64,000 bases of DNA from Bacteroidota bacterium (GTDB lineage: Bacteria; Bacteroidota; Bacteroidia; Bacteroidales; Prolixibacteraceae): the NCBI GenBank assembly GCA_030698405.1, contig JAUYMU010000005.1, positions 1-64,000 on the forward strand, in the 5' to 3' direction. Positions within the stretch are counted from its first letter, which is position 1, and every line of letters starts with the position of its first letter. Under the pieces are notes generated by a model that saw only the letters and a program-made list of their open reading frames with translations, was not told where the DNA came from and made no database searches. Made by a program: the position numbers and the translations under genes. Positions 26,776-36,041 of the stretch are shown piece by piece.

Positions 26776-28200
26776 ATGGGCAATAACAATAAAGGGAAAG
26801 TCATTCAGATGCTTAGTCCCGAAAATTATATCCGCAAAAAAGCCAGGACACTGCCAATTTATGAGTGTTTGGTCAGATCAGACTGGGAAGAAACAAAAAT
26901 GACAACTGTAACGGTTGCCCGAAACCATACCAATGGCAACATCACTGTCTGCAGTTATCTGGTTGACCTGTTTTGCCTGGGTGTGAAAGATTCAATGTAT
27001 TTGTTCAATGTACCTGTTCACAAGTACGAAGAATTTAAAGAAAGGGTAAATGGCGAAATGGAGATGACCGAAGTTGACTATACTTTGGCCCATAACATTG
27101 TTTATGCCGGAGTTGAGTTTGCTGAAGAGTTCGGGTTTAAGCCACACAAAGATTATGAATCGGTCACAAAATATATGCTCGAAGAAGACACTGAAGATAT
27201 TGAGCTGATTGAAATTGAGTGCGGTAATGACGGGAAACCTCTTTATATGCGTGGCCCATTTGAAGATGATGCAAAGGCCCGCAAAATAATTGCGCAGCTC
27301 GAAAAAAATGCGGGTCCCGGAAAATATGACTTTGTTGATGTTTCCGAGGATTGGGATGATGATGATGATGATTTCGACAATGATCAGGAATTTGACGATG
27401 ACGATGATGAGTTTGATGATGACGAAGATGACGTAAATGAGTTTTCTGAAATAGCTTTCGAGGAAAAACGGGAATTGTTTCTTGCCATGTCTCCAGAAAT
27501 TGATAACATGGATGAAGACGAGGGGAAACGTTTTATCAATCTTGTAAATTCATTGGTTGATGATCTTGTGGATGTTGATCAGCACAATAAATTCTACGAT
27601 GAATTTCTTGAAGAACTTCATATTGAAGTTGATGAAAATGAAATTCCGGATCAGTTGCTCGGCATCAGGCCGGGAGATCAACCGATTTCTGAAGAATTGA
27701 AAGACAGGTTTATATCTACCTATCAACTGATTAACGAAAATCCGGAGTTAGGAGAAGAAGAATTAAAATTAATCCAAAAGGAAATTATTGGAGTTCCCGG
27801 AGTCTATTTTCTTGAATTGCTGCTTCTTCAGATGAACGATTCATCCAAATATCCCCAAAAGATTAAAGAATATGCGCGGATTTATCCTCATTATCCATTG
27901 ATACAAATATTGTGGGCAACCGAGCAGGTAATCACGGAAAAAAAACACAAAAAAATACCGGGATATCCGTTTAAACCGGAAACATTCTTCCCAGATCGGG
28001 AAACGATTCATCCGATTGAACAGTTTTACACATTGATGTTGTATGCTTTTGTCTCAGGCACAGCAATGGACATAAACAAAATTGAAGCATTCAGTTCAGT
28101 CCTTTGGGAGTTCGACCTTCCGAAAATTCAGGAAACAACGCTGATAACAGCTATTTCGTTGTTTAAAATAAGCTTCCTGATTACCCATATCAGAAATTAG
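26776..28200 (+). CDS. Conserved hypothetical protein with an Asp-rich linker
   Basis: A 474-residue cytoplasmic-looking protein that I do not recognise by family. The N-terminal 180 residues form one domain (RTLPIYECLVRSDWEET, VARNHTNGNITVCSYLVDLF, CLGVKDSMYLFNVP). Residues about 190-225 are almost entirely Asp/Glu (for example EDWDDDDDDFD). The C-terminal 250 residues are helical (MSPEIDNMDEDEGKRFINLV, ISTYQLINENPELGEEEL). The acidic belt may bind metal or basic partners, or act as a flexible spacer. There is no signal peptide. It follows the AIM24 gene closely and ends at a shared terminator with kdsB. Confidence 0.8.
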   Translation: MGNNNKGKVIQMLSPENYIRKKARTLPIYECLVRSDWEETKMTTVTVARNHTNGNITVCSYLVDLFCLGVKDSMYLFNVPVHKYEEFKERVNGEMEMTEVDYTLAHNIVYAGVEFAEEFGFKPHKDYESVTKYMLEEDTEDIELIEIECGNDGKPLYMRGPFEDDAKARKIIAQLEKNAGPGKYDFVDVSEDWDDDDDDFDNDQEFDDDDDEFDDDEDDVNEFSEIAFEEKRELFLAMSPEIDNMDEDEGKRFINLVNSLVDDLVDVDQHNKFYDEFLEELHIEVDENEIPDQLLGIRPGDQPISEELKDRFISTYQLINENPELGEEELKLIQKEIIGVPGVYFLELLLLQMNDSSKYPQKIKEYARIYPHYPLIQILWATEQVITEKKHKKIPGYPFKPETFFPDRETIHPIEQFYTLMLYAFVSGTAMDINKIEAFSSVLWEFDLPKIQETTLITAISLFKISFLITHIRN

Positions 28201-28211
28201 CGGCATTCAAC

Positions 28212-28255
28212 AATTCAAAGTTGGACTTTCATTGCTGAAAGCCCAACTTTGAATT
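28212..28255. terminator. Strong bidirectional terminator hairpin
   Basis: AATTCAAAGTTGG pairs with CCAACTTTGAATT, extended inward by CTTTC/GAAAG. It lies between convergent stops (28200 and 28258). A/T tails on both flanks allow termination in either direction. Confidence 0.8.
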
Positions 28256-28257
28256 TA

Positions 28258-29001
28258 TTATCGCTTCAGAATTCTTACCGCTTCTTCCAGATCTTCAGGA
28301 GTATCAATCCCGATGTTTTCAAAATGGGTTTGTGCAGTTTTTATGCGGTATCCGTTTTCGAGCCAGCGCAATTGTTCGAGCGATTCGGCCATTTCGAGCA
28401 GGCCAACAGGCAGTTTTGTAAGTTCGAGTAAAATATCGTAACGATAGGCATACATTCCTACATGACTGTAAAACGTTTGGTGGGCGAGCCATTCTTCGGG
28501 ATTGAGCCCGCGCACAAACGGGATGGGCGAACGGCTGAAATACATCGCTTCCTGATTTTTATTAATCACCACTTTTGGCCTGTTGATGTTGGTAATTTCG
28601 GCAATATTCGAAATTGGTTTTATCAAAGTGGCAATTTCGGTTTCAGGAGTATTGAAGCATGTTTTAAGGCTTTCAATCTGCTCAGGACGAATAAAAGGCT
28701 CGTCACCCTGAATGTTCACCACTACATCCACCTTCCGCTTTTTAGCGAGTTCTGCGGCTGCTTCGGCGCACCGGTCGGTACCGCTTTGGTGATCGGCCGA
28801 GGTAAATATGGCTTTCCCGCCAAAAGCCTCCACAGCACTGAAGATACGTTCATCGTCGGTAGCCACGTAAACTTCATCAAGCGCTTTCCGTGCATTTTCA
28901 AATACCCATTGTACAATTGGCTTTCCACCAAGAATGGCGAGTGGTTTCCCCGGAAATCGTGTTGACTGAAACCGGGCCGGAATGATTCCTATAAAATTCA
29001 T
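28258..29001 (-). CDS. kdsB: 3-deoxy-manno-octulosonate cytidylyltransferase
   Basis: Activates Kdo with CTP for lipopolysaccharide inner-core synthesis. The N-terminus MNFIGIIPARFQSTRFPGKPL is the signature nucleotide site. VYVATDDERI, INIQGDEPFI-like VNIQGDEPFI, YFSRSPIPF and the C-terminal IGIDTPEDLEEA follow. The 247 residues are normal. It diverges from the sigma-54 activator gene, whose operon contains lptE, another LPS gene. Confidence 0.96.
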   Translation of the reverse strand: MNFIGIIPARFQSTRFPGKPLAILGGKPIVQWVFENARKALDEVYVATDDERIFSAVEAFGGKAIFTSADHQSGTDRCAEAAAELAKKRKVDVVVNIQGDEPFIRPEQIESLKTCFNTPETEIATLIKPISNIAEITNINRPKVVINKNQEAMYFSRSPIPFVRGLNPEEWLAHQTFYSHVGMYAYRYDILLELTKLPVGLLEMAESLEQLRWLENGYRIKTAQTHFENIGIDTPEDLEEAVRILKR

Positions 29002-29031
29002 ATTTTAATCAGTACTTAAGGGTTAAAATAG

Positions 29032-29039
29032 TAATTTTG
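29032..29039 (+). promoter_or_regulatory. -7 promoter element of the activator-lptE-secG operon
   Basis: TAATTTTG matches TAnnTTTG, 26 bases before the ATG at 29065. The operon thus seems to use the housekeeping sigma factor even though its first product is a sigma-54 activator. Confidence 0.5.
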
Positions 29040-29064
29040 CGAAGTTAAACATATTGGCCTTATA

Positions 29065-30297
29065 ATGGATATTCAGGAAATAAAACAACGTTTTGGAATT
29101 ATAGGCAGCTCACCCGGATTACAGCGGGTAATTGAAATTGCTGTTCAGGTGGCCCCAACAGATTTGTCGGTGCTGATTACCGGTGAAAGTGGTACAGGGA
29201 AAGAATCTTTTCCGCAAATCATTCATCAGTTTTCGACCCGCAAACACGGAAAATACATAGCAGTTAACTGTGGCGCAATACCCGAAGGAACAATTGATTC
29301 AGAACTATTTGGTCATGAAAAAGGTTCGTTTACCGGCGCAATGGCCGACCGCAAAGGTTATTTTGAAGAAGCCGACGGCGGAACCATTTTCCTTGACGAA
29401 ATTGGTGAACTGCCACTTTCTACTCAGGTGCGTTTACTGCGTGTTTTGGAAGCCGGTGAATTCATGAAAGTTGGTTCTTCAAAAACACTCAAAACAAACG
29501 TTCGGGTGGTGGCTGCTACCAATGTGAATGTTACTGATGCCATCGAAAAGGGGGAATTCCGCGAAGATTTGTACTACCGCCTGAATACCGTGCCCCTAAA
29601 GGTTTTGCCGTTACGCGACCGCAAGGAAGATATCCATTTGTTGTTCAGAAAATTTGCCTCCGATTTTGCCGAAAAATACAGGATGCCAACCATCAGGCTC
29701 GACAATGAAGCCGTCGGGGTTTTGATCAGTTACGACTGGCCCGGAAATGTACGTCAGCTAAAAAATATTACCGAACAGATTTCGATCATCGAAAAGGAAC
29801 GAATCATCGATGCAAAAACGCTTCAGCATTACATTCCGCTTCAGGCCGGAAGCAAACTTCCTGCATTGTACCGCGGACTGGATGAAAAAACCTTCGCGTC
29901 GGAGCGTGAAATTTTGTACCAGATACTGTTCGATATGAAGAAAGACATGAACGACCTGAAGAAGCTGGTTCATGATATGCTGGAGAATGAGGCTACTGTT
30001 GCCGACATCCGCGACGACAATGCCCAGCTAATCCGCAAACTTTATCAAACCGAAAACGGAAATTACGTTCCCGATCAGCAAGCTCCCGCCAGGGCTAACA
30101 GTAAACCGGTGGAGAACAACAATATCTTTGATACCGAAGAATTCGTTGAAGAATCATTGTCGCTCGAAGACAAAGAGGTTGAAATGATTCGCAAGGCGCT
30201 TGAAAAGCACAAAGGAAAACGGAAACATGCCGCCAGTGAACTTGGCATTTCGGAGCGGACACTTTACCGGAAAATAAAAGAATACAACATTCAATAA
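29065..30297 (+). CDS. Sigma-54-dependent activator (AAA+ and Fis-type HTH, no receiver)
   Basis: An enhancer-binding protein of 410 residues with no N-terminal sensory domain: the AAA+ core begins at about residue 10. Walker A is [10 protein letters not shown], the sigma-54 contact loop reads GSFTGA (usual GAFTGA), Walker [12 protein letters not shown], then the second-region block [10 protein letters not shown] linker with a helical segment follows, and the C-terminus is a Fis-type helix-turn-helix ([21 protein letters not shown]). It begins an operon with lptE, a TPR protein and secG (spacings 2, 4 and 10 bases). It may control envelope genes. Confidence 0.92.
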   Translation: MDIQEIKQRFGIIGSSPGLQRVIEIAVQVAPTDLSVLITGESGTGKESFPQIIHQFSTRKHGKYIAVNCGAIPEGTIDSELFGHEKGSFTGAMADRKGYFEEADGGTIFLDEIGELPLSTQVRLLRVLEAGEFMKVGSSKTLKTNVRVVAATNVNVTDAIEKGEFREDLYYRLNTVPLKVLPLRDRKEDIHLLFRKFASDFAEKYRMPTIRLDNEAVGVLISYDWPGNVRQLKNITEQISIIEKERIIDAKTLQHYIPLQAGSKLPALYRGLDEKTFASEREILYQILFDMKKDMNDLKKLVHDMLENEATVADIRDDNAQLIRKLYQTENGNYVPDQQAPARANSKPVENNNIFDTEEFVEESLSLEDKEVEMIRKALEKHKGKRKHAASELGISERTLYRKIKEYNIQ

Positions 30298-30299
30298 TT

Positions 30300-30818
30300 A
30301 TGAAAATACGAATTTACACACTCATATTACTTACAGCGGTTCTCTCAACAGCTATATTTACAGCCTGTAAAGTTAGCTATTCGTTTACCGGTGCCTCCAT
30401 TGCACCAAATGTGAAAACATTTTCGGTTTACTATTTTCCCAACCGGGCACGATTGGTAAACCCAAATTTAAGTCAACAATTTACCGATGGCTTACAGGAA
30501 AAACTGATCAAACAAACATCGCTCAACCAGATTTCGGAAAGCGGCGATCTTGAGTTTTCAGGACAAATAACTGATTACGATGTGAAGCCGATGAATATTG
30601 GTGAAGGCGACCTTGCAGCACAAAACCGCCTTACCATCACCATCAAGGTTAAATTCGTAAACAACAAGGACCACGAACAGGATTGGGACAAATCGTTTAC
30701 CGCTTACGAAGATTTCGACAGCAATCAGTCGCTCAGTGCAATAGAAGACGGCCTTGTTCCTGAAATCATCAAAAAACTGACCGACGATATTTTCAACGCT
30801 TCGATAGCCAACTGGTAA
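30300..30818 (+). CDS. lptE: LPS assembly lipoprotein LptE
   Basis: Plugs LptD in the outer membrane for LPS insertion. The 172 residues carry a signal ending at a lipobox cysteine (STAIFTAC, Cys23). The mature part starts YSFTGASIAPNVKTFSVYYF, the pattern of Bacteroidota LptE, with a later GDLEFSGQITDY segment and a C-terminal helix (LVPEIIKKLTDDIFNAS). It is 2 bases after the activator stop. The Bacteroidota type is only distantly related to proteobacterial LptE, so the name rests on family pattern and operon. Confidence 0.88.
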   Translation: MKIRIYTLILLTAVLSTAIFTACKVSYSFTGASIAPNVKTFSVYYFPNRARLVNPNLSQQFTDGLQEKLIKQTSLNQISESGDLEFSGQITDYDVKPMNIGEGDLAAQNRLTITIKVKFVNNKDHEQDWDKSFTAYEDFDSNQSLSAIEDGLVPEIIKKLTDDIFNASIANW

Positions 30819-30822
30819 ACAA

Positions 30823-31482
30823 ATGACAGCCGACCAACTATACAAATTCATGGAGGCTCCCGGACTGCTGAACCGGGAATCACTTCCGCTCCTGAAAGAA
30901 CTCACGGAACGGTATCCTGCATTTGAAGCCGGCTGGATGCTTTACCTGAAAAACCTGAAAAATCTGAATGAACCTTCATTTGAACAGGAATTGATCAGCG
31001 GAGCAATTCGTATTCAGGATCGCCGGAAATTATATCTTTTCCTGAATAAAACGGAACCCGAAACTGAATCGGATACCAGCAATGAACCATCAGAAAACAA
31101 GGATCCGGTTTTCAACCTGATATTTCCCGGTGAATACAAGCTGGATGCGAATGAAAAGCCAGCAGAAAGTCCGGAAGAAACAGTTCAGGAAACTCCCAAA
31201 AAAGCTGCAAAAGGATTTAGTTTGATCGATAAATTCTTGCAGGCGCAACCCAAAATGCCACAGATAACCGACAAGGAATCGGGTTCGCCAACTGAAGGCA
31301 AGACGGCAAAGGACGATGGCAGCGAAGAATTTGTAACCGAAACACTGGCCAACATTTACGCACAGCAGGGTTATTACAAAAAGGCCATCCAGATATTTGA
31401 GAAATTAACTTTGAAATATCCGGAAAAAAGTACTTACTTTGCCGGTCAGATTGAAAAAATCAAAATTTTAATGAACAATTAA
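30823..31482 (+). CDS. Operon protein with C-terminal TPR-like helices
   Basis: A 219-residue soluble protein between lptE and secG. Residues 1-75 are helical (LPLLKELTERYPAFEAGWMLYL resembles a TPR unit). A charged, low-complexity middle (about 85-165) contains repeated Lys/Glu/Pro. The C-terminal TPR is FVTETLANIYAQQGYYKKAI followed by FEKLTLKYPEKSTYFAGQI. The position in this operon is conserved in the phylum, from memory. Function unknown; a scaffold for envelope assembly is a guess. Confidence 0.8.
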   Translation: MTADQLYKFMEAPGLLNRESLPLLKELTERYPAFEAGWMLYLKNLKNLNEPSFEQELISGAIRIQDRRKLYLFLNKTEPETESDTSNEPSENKDPVFNLIFPGEYKLDANEKPAESPEETVQETPKKAAKGFSLIDKFLQAQPKMPQITDKESGSPTEGKTAKDDGSEEFVTETLANIYAQQGYYKKAIQIFEKLTLKYPEKSTYFAGQIEKIKILMNN

Positions 31483-31492
31483 TCCATTTAAC

Positions 31493-31837
31493 ATGTACAC
31501 ACTGATCACAGTTTTATTATTCATTACCTGCATTTTACTAATTTTAATTGTATTGGTACAGAACTCAAAAGGAGGTGGATTGGCAAGTAATTTTCAGGCT
31601 TCAAATCAGATTATGGGCGTTCGCAAAACAACCGACTTTCTTGAAAAAGCAACCTGGGCCTTAGCCGGAGCTTTGTTGTTCTTGTCTATTATAGGCGTTG
31701 CGTTTATTCCAAGAGATACTCAGGTTGGTGGCCAGTCGGTGATTAAGAATCAGATTGAAAACGCAGTTGACCCAAATCAACTTCCAAGTTTTCCTGCTCC
31801 TGCACCTACAACGGCTCCTGCTGATACTGCCAACTAA
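31493..31837 (+). CDS. secG: Preprotein translocase subunit SecG
   Basis: A small membrane subunit of the SecYEG channel. Two transmembrane helices are clear: TLITVLLFITCILLILIVLV (N-terminal) and LAGALLFLSIIGVAFI. Between them is the family loop VQNSKGGGLASNF followed by TDFLEKATW. The 114 residues end in a Pro/Ala-rich tail. It is the last gene of the operon, followed by a strong terminator. Confidence 0.95.
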   Translation: MYTLITVLLFITCILLILIVLVQNSKGGGLASNFQASNQIMGVRKTTDFLEKATWALAGALLFLSIIGVAFIPRDTQVGGQSVIKNQIENAVDPNQLPSFPAPAPTTAPADTAN

Positions 31838-31879
31838 GAAATATTCTTTCAGAATAAATTCTGGAATGCGATAAAAAAG

Positions 31880-31914
31880 AATCTTCAATGCTAAATCATT
31901 GAAGATTTTTTTTT
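31880..31914 (+). terminator. Rho-independent terminator after secG
   Basis: AATCTTCAATG, loop CTAAAT, CATTGAAGATT, then at least eight T. It closes the activator-lptE-secG operon and is the clearest terminator in the window. Confidence 0.9.
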
Positions 31915-31952
31915 GTTCCTTTATTTTCAAATAATACCTAAACCAACCAGCT

Positions 31953-33398
31953 ATGAAAAAACTTAGCCTGATTTTCCTGAGTATTTATTTCCTTTTAACT
32001 GCCTGCCAGAAAGTTGTTTCACCTCCCGAACCGGTTCTGCCTGTACCAACCGAACGTCAGCTCGCCTGGCACGAAATGGAGCAATACGCATTTGTACATT
32101 TTACCACCAATACTTTTACTGACAAAGAATGGGGATTTGGCGACGAAAGCCCTTCGGTTTTTAATCCAACCGCAATGGATGTGACACAATGGACCAAAAC
32201 CTTTAAAGCCGCCGGTTTGACAGGACTGGTTTTAACCTGCAAACACCACGACGGATTTTGTTTGTGGCCAAGCGAATTCACCGAACACTCTGTAAAGAAC
32301 AGCCCATACAAAGACGGGAAAGGAAATGTGGTTGACGAAGTTGAAAAAGCCAGTCGCGCTGATGGACTGAAATTCGGTGTTTACCTTTCGCCATGGGACC
32401 GCAACCACGCTGATTACGGCTCTCCACCGTACGTGGAATATTACCGGAATCAGCTAAAAGAACTTTTTACTGCACATGCTCCGGTTTTCGAAATGTGGTT
32501 TGATGGCGCCAATGGTGGCGACGGTTATTACGGTGGTGCAAACGAAAAGCGAAAAATTGATGGCAAAACTTATTATGACTGGCCAACAACTTTGGAGTTG
32601 ATTCGAGGAATGGAACCCAATGTAATTTTCTTCAGCGATGCCGGTCCTGATATTCGCTGGTGCGGCAACGAACGCGGATTTGTGAACGAAACCAACTGGA
32701 ACACCATTACAGCCGATACTTTGTATGCAGGAAAAGGCGGCATCGAGAAATTATTAAACACAGGTGAGGAAAACGGCATCAGCTGGATTCCTGCTGAAGT
32801 GGATGTTTCGATTCGTCCGGGTTGGTTTTACCATGAAAAAGAAGATTCGTTGGTTAAAACTCCGGAACAACTTTTCGATATTTATCTGAGTTCGGTAGGT
32901 CGCGGTTCAAACCTTATCCTGAATATTCCTCCCGATCGTCGCGGACTGGTAAATGAAATAGATGTGGCATCGCTGCTTGGCTGGAAAAAACTGATCGACG
33001 AACGTTTCGCTATCAACATTGCGTTGAACAAACCTGCAAAAGCCTCAACTGTTCGCGGAAATTCGCCGGTTTACGAAGCCTTAATGGTGACCGACGGAAA
33101 CAAGGAAACCTATTGGGCAACCAACGATCAGGAGCAAACCGGAACTTTGGAAATTGATCTGGGCGAAAGCAAATTAGTAAGTTATGTGCTGGTTCAGGAA
33201 TATATAAAACTGGGACAGCGTGTCAAAAGCTTTTCAGTAGAAATTGAAAAAGACGGCAAATGGCTGGAAGTAGCAAAAGGAACCACCATTGGCTACAAAC
33301 GCATTCTTCGTATCGATCCGGTTGAGGCTCAGAAAGTCCGCTTGGTAATCAGCGGTTCAAAAGCCTGTCCGGTAATCCACAATCTTGAGATTTATTAG
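31953..33398 (+). CDS. Alpha-L-fucosidase (GH29) lipoprotein with a C-terminal F5/8-type carbohydrate-binding domain
   Basis: A 481-residue exported enzyme with lipoprotein signal MKKLSLIFLSIYFLLTAC (Cys18). The GH29 barrel shows YAFVHFTTNTFTDKEWG, LTCKHHDGFCLWPS, KFGVYLSPWDRN and the nucleophile Asp in FEMWFDGANGG. Residues about 355-480 form a discoidin/F5-8 type C domain (NKETYWATNDQ, GTLEIDLGE, KVRLVISGSKACPVIHNLEIY). It probably removes terminal fucose from glycans at the cell surface. It is not in a visible polysaccharide locus. Confidence 0.93.
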   Translation: MKKLSLIFLSIYFLLTACQKVVSPPEPVLPVPTERQLAWHEMEQYAFVHFTTNTFTDKEWGFGDESPSVFNPTAMDVTQWTKTFKAAGLTGLVLTCKHHDGFCLWPSEFTEHSVKNSPYKDGKGNVVDEVEKASRADGLKFGVYLSPWDRNHADYGSPPYVEYYRNQLKELFTAHAPVFEMWFDGANGGDGYYGGANEKRKIDGKTYYDWPTTLELIRGMEPNVIFFSDAGPDIRWCGNERGFVNETNWNTITADTLYAGKGGIEKLLNTGEENGISWIPAEVDVSIRPGWFYHEKEDSLVKTPEQLFDIYLSSVGRGSNLILNIPPDRRGLVNEIDVASLLGWKKLIDERFAINIALNKPAKASTVRGNSPVYEALMVTDGNKETYWATNDQEQTGTLEIDLGESKLVSYVLVQEYIKLGQRVKSFSVEIEKDGKWLEVAKGTTIGYKRILRIDPVEAQKVRLVISGSKACPVIHNLEIY

Positions 33399-33402
33399 TT
33401 CA

Positions 33403-34071
33403 CTACTCGTGAAGGAACCGTCGGATGTCTTTAATTTCGCCGACCAAAACCAATATATCATTTTCCCTGAAGTCGATTTCAATTTTATCCTCGTTTTCGG
33501 CAGCCTGGGCTGAAGAATAAACAATCCGGTGGTTCCTTTTAAGGGCAATGATTTTCAGGTGCATTTCTTTCCTGAATTCAACAGGTGAATATTTTTTGCC
33601 GATGAGCAAAACAGGCATCACCATGTCAATAATTTTGAACGAATCGGTAATGGAGAACATGTTTTGAATTCCTTTGAAGGGAAGTTTGTGAGCGATGATC
33701 TTTGCCGATTCATATTCAGGATTGATGGTTTCCCTGATGCCAATCGCGTTCAATACTGTAAGGTGAATCGAGGAACTTTCGCGGCAAATGACTCTTGCCA
33801 CGCCCATTTTTTTAAGCAAGGCGGCAATCATTACTGATATTCCGAAATCGTCGCCAATGCAAACTACAAAAACATCTGCCTCTTTAACTGGCAAAAGCCG
33901 CAAGGCGTGTGGATCGGTTGCATCCAGGCAAATTGTATTTGCTACCACATCTTTAAAATATTCAACCTTGGTAAGGTCATTGTCCACGCCAAGCACTTCG
34001 TGGCCCAAAGAAGTGAGGATTTTAGCCAGCGAAGCGCCAAAATTTCCTAATCCAATTGCTACAATGTTCAT
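33403..34071 (-). CDS. TrkA/KtrA-family potassium channel regulatory protein
   Basis: A 222-residue cytoplasmic RCK gating ring subunit. The N-terminal Rossmann motif is VAIGLGNFGASLAKIL with acidic GVDNDLTKV, binding NAD(H) or ATP. A C-terminal RCK-C domain ends NDILVLVGEIKDIRRFL. It is 5 bases downstream of the TrkH gene, its membrane partner, in the same leftward operon. It regulates potassium uptake. Confidence 0.93.
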   Translation of the reverse strand: MNIVAIGLGNFGASLAKILTSLGHEVLGVDNDLTKVEYFKDVVANTICLDATDPHALRLLPVKEADVFVVCIGDDFGISVMIAALLKKMGVARVICRESSSIHLTVLNAIGIRETINPEYESAKIIAHKLPFKGIQNMFSITDSFKIIDMVMPVLLIGKKYSPVEFRKEMHLKIIALKRNHRIVYSSAQAAENEDKIEIDFRENDILVLVGEIKDIRRFLHE

Positions 34072-34076
34072 ATCGT

Positions 34077-35900
34077 TTAAGTTATAATTACATTTTCTTT
34101 TGGGAATCGGTACAACGACGAATTGCCATAAGAACGCACCAGCGACAATAAAAGCGTTATACTACCCATTCGTCCGGTAAACATGAGAAAAATGAGAATC
34201 ATTTTTGACGGGCTGGATAATTGGGATGTCAGGTCCAATGATAGTCCGACAGTACCAAAAGCAGAGAAGCACTCGAAGATAATTTTCAGCATTCCAAACT
34301 TGCCATCAAAAATATAAATGCCAAATGCGCCTGAAATAATGATAAAAATGGAGATGGTAATAATTGCAAATGCTTTATCAACAGAGTATTCATGAATCTC
34401 GTAACGGTGTATTTCGATGTGGTTTTTTCCTTTCATTATGCGGATGCTGTTCAAAATAGCCAATGCAAATGTGCTGGTTTTAATACCGCCTCCGGTTGAA
34501 ACCGGGGAAGCTCCAATCCACATTAAAAAAGTCATGATTAATATGGAAGGCATCGACAAGGCCGAAATGCTGAAATTGTTAAACCCGGCAGTTCGTGGCG
34601 TAACACTCTGAAAATACGACATCGCCAGACGCGCTTTCAAATCCATGCCCAGTTGCGTGTGCTGGGCTTCAAAATACAGAAATGATAAAGTCCCAAAAAC
34701 CAACAGTACAAAGGTTGAGAATATCACTATTTTCGAGTTTAGGGTGATCATTCCAACCCGGTGAGTGTATGGTTTTCCGGTTTTTATATATTCGGTCAGC
34801 CAGATTACCTGATTTTTGCAATATTGGTACAAATTCAATAAAATGGGAAACCCGATTCCACCCAGCACAACCAGATTGGCAATCCAAAAATGCACACTGT
34901 AATTTGACCTTATCCTGACATCGTACAAATTATCGGTAAGAGTCGAAAATCCGGCATTGCAAAAAGCTGATACAGAATGAAAAATTGAAAATTTAAGGTT
35001 GTCGCTTACTGAACCAAGCGCATTTTTTTCGAGCGACCAGTAAACCAAAGTCGCCCCAATGGCTTCTATAATTAGCGTAATCATCACCACTTTTATCAGC
35101 GATTTCAAAATAGCGTCAAAACTATCTTCGTTCAGGTAGTCGCGCAGCATCGACTGTTCGCGGAAGGACGATTTTTCCTTATAGAAAATGCCAAAAAAAC
35201 TGGTGATCGTCATTACCCCGATTCCGCCTATCTGGAAAAGACCCAAAATGATAAATTTTCCCAGAAATGTATATCTGGTGGCGGTGTCAACCACTGTTAA
35301 TCCGGTAACACACACCGCGCTGGTAGAAGTGAAAAATGCATCGATAAAATGAATCGGTGTATTGGTTGACATGGGCATCATTAGCAAGATGGATCCTGCG
35401 AAGATGATAAAGGCAAAACTCGCCATAAATAATTGCGCCGGATTGAGCACTTTTATAAGTGCGTTGATTTCCATTCGCGACAATTCAAGAAAAAACAGCA
35501 GAAAAGACAACATTTGCAGGCCGGATGCCTGATGCAGATAGTATTCAAATGTTTCGCCGTAGCTTACAACAAAAATTGGGATGAAAAACAGTAACAGAAA
35601 AATGCCAATGACGAGTTGTGTGATGAATACCTTACGGTTACTGGCATTTCCTTTGAAAAAGATCGAACGGACCAGGTAGAGGATTCCGATGATGGTGTAG
35701 GAAATCCTGAAAAACAGATTGTAAACATGATCGCTGTATGAATCGCCCGATTTCTGAAAACCAATATCCAGTATGGCCAGAATAAAAAGGCAAAACGTAA
35801 AAACAAAAAGTACCCGGTTAATTGCACTTTTTGCATTTGAACCATTGTTTTCCAACTTAAACTTACTGAAGGATATTTTTGGACTAAGCATATCTTGCAT
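34077..35900 (-). CDS. TrkH/KtrB-family potassium uptake channel
   Basis: About 607 residues from the ATG at 35900 (the codon before it is a TTG). Four extra hydrophobic helices at the N-terminus precede the four M1-P-M2 repeats. Filter-type segments are visible as TSTSAVCVTGLTVVD, SAFCNAGFSTL, TPRTAGFN and CFSAFGTVGLSLDLT. The inner helices carry IWIGASPVSTGGGIKTST. It works with the following TrkA protein to import potassium. The extended N-terminus is longer than the usual 450-480-residue form. Confidence 0.93.
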   Translation of the reverse strand: MQDMLSPKISFSKFKLENNGSNAKSAINRVLFVFTFCLFILAILDIGFQKSGDSYSDHVYNLFFRISYTIIGILYLVRSIFFKGNASNRKVFITQLVIGIFLLLFFIPIFVVSYGETFEYYLHQASGLQMLSFLLFFLELSRMEINALIKVLNPAQLFMASFAFIIFAGSILLMMPMSTNTPIHFIDAFFTSTSAVCVTGLTVVDTATRYTFLGKFIILGLFQIGGIGVMTITSFFGIFYKEKSSFREQSMLRDYLNEDSFDAILKSLIKVVMITLIIEAIGATLVYWSLEKNALGSVSDNLKFSIFHSVSAFCNAGFSTLTDNLYDVRIRSNYSVHFWIANLVVLGGIGFPILLNLYQYCKNQVIWLTEYIKTGKPYTHRVGMITLNSKIVIFSTFVLLVFGTLSFLYFEAQHTQLGMDLKARLAMSYFQSVTPRTAGFNNFSISALSMPSILIMTFLMWIGASPVSTGGGIKTSTFALAILNSIRIMKGKNHIEIHRYEIHEYSVDKAFAIITISIFIIISGAFGIYIFDGKFGMLKIIFECFSAFGTVGLSLDLTSQLSSPSKMILIFLMFTGRMGSITLLLSLVRSYGNSSLYRFPKENVIIT

Positions 35901-35970
35901 CAAAAGAGGTTCAAAATTAACTTAGAAATGCGAATGTTGTGTTGCAATTCATTTTTTATTTCTAAATGAC

Positions 35971-35978
35971 TATTTTTG
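35971..35978 (+). promoter_or_regulatory. -7 promoter element of the MMPL exporter gene
   Basis: TATTTTTG fits TAnnTTTG, about 64 bases before the ATG at 36042, in the divergent gap with the TrkH gene. Confidence 0.45.
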
Positions 35979-36041
35979 CCGCAATTAATTAACAATGACC
36001 AAAAATTCACATCCGGAAATTGATACTTTATTCCTTTGCCA

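Noticed and set aside
27345-27440. The Asp-rich run as a repeat expansion error
   Set aside because: Codons are mixed (GAT and GAC with interspersed Phe, Glu and Asn), so it is a real acidic segment and not a simple sequence slip.
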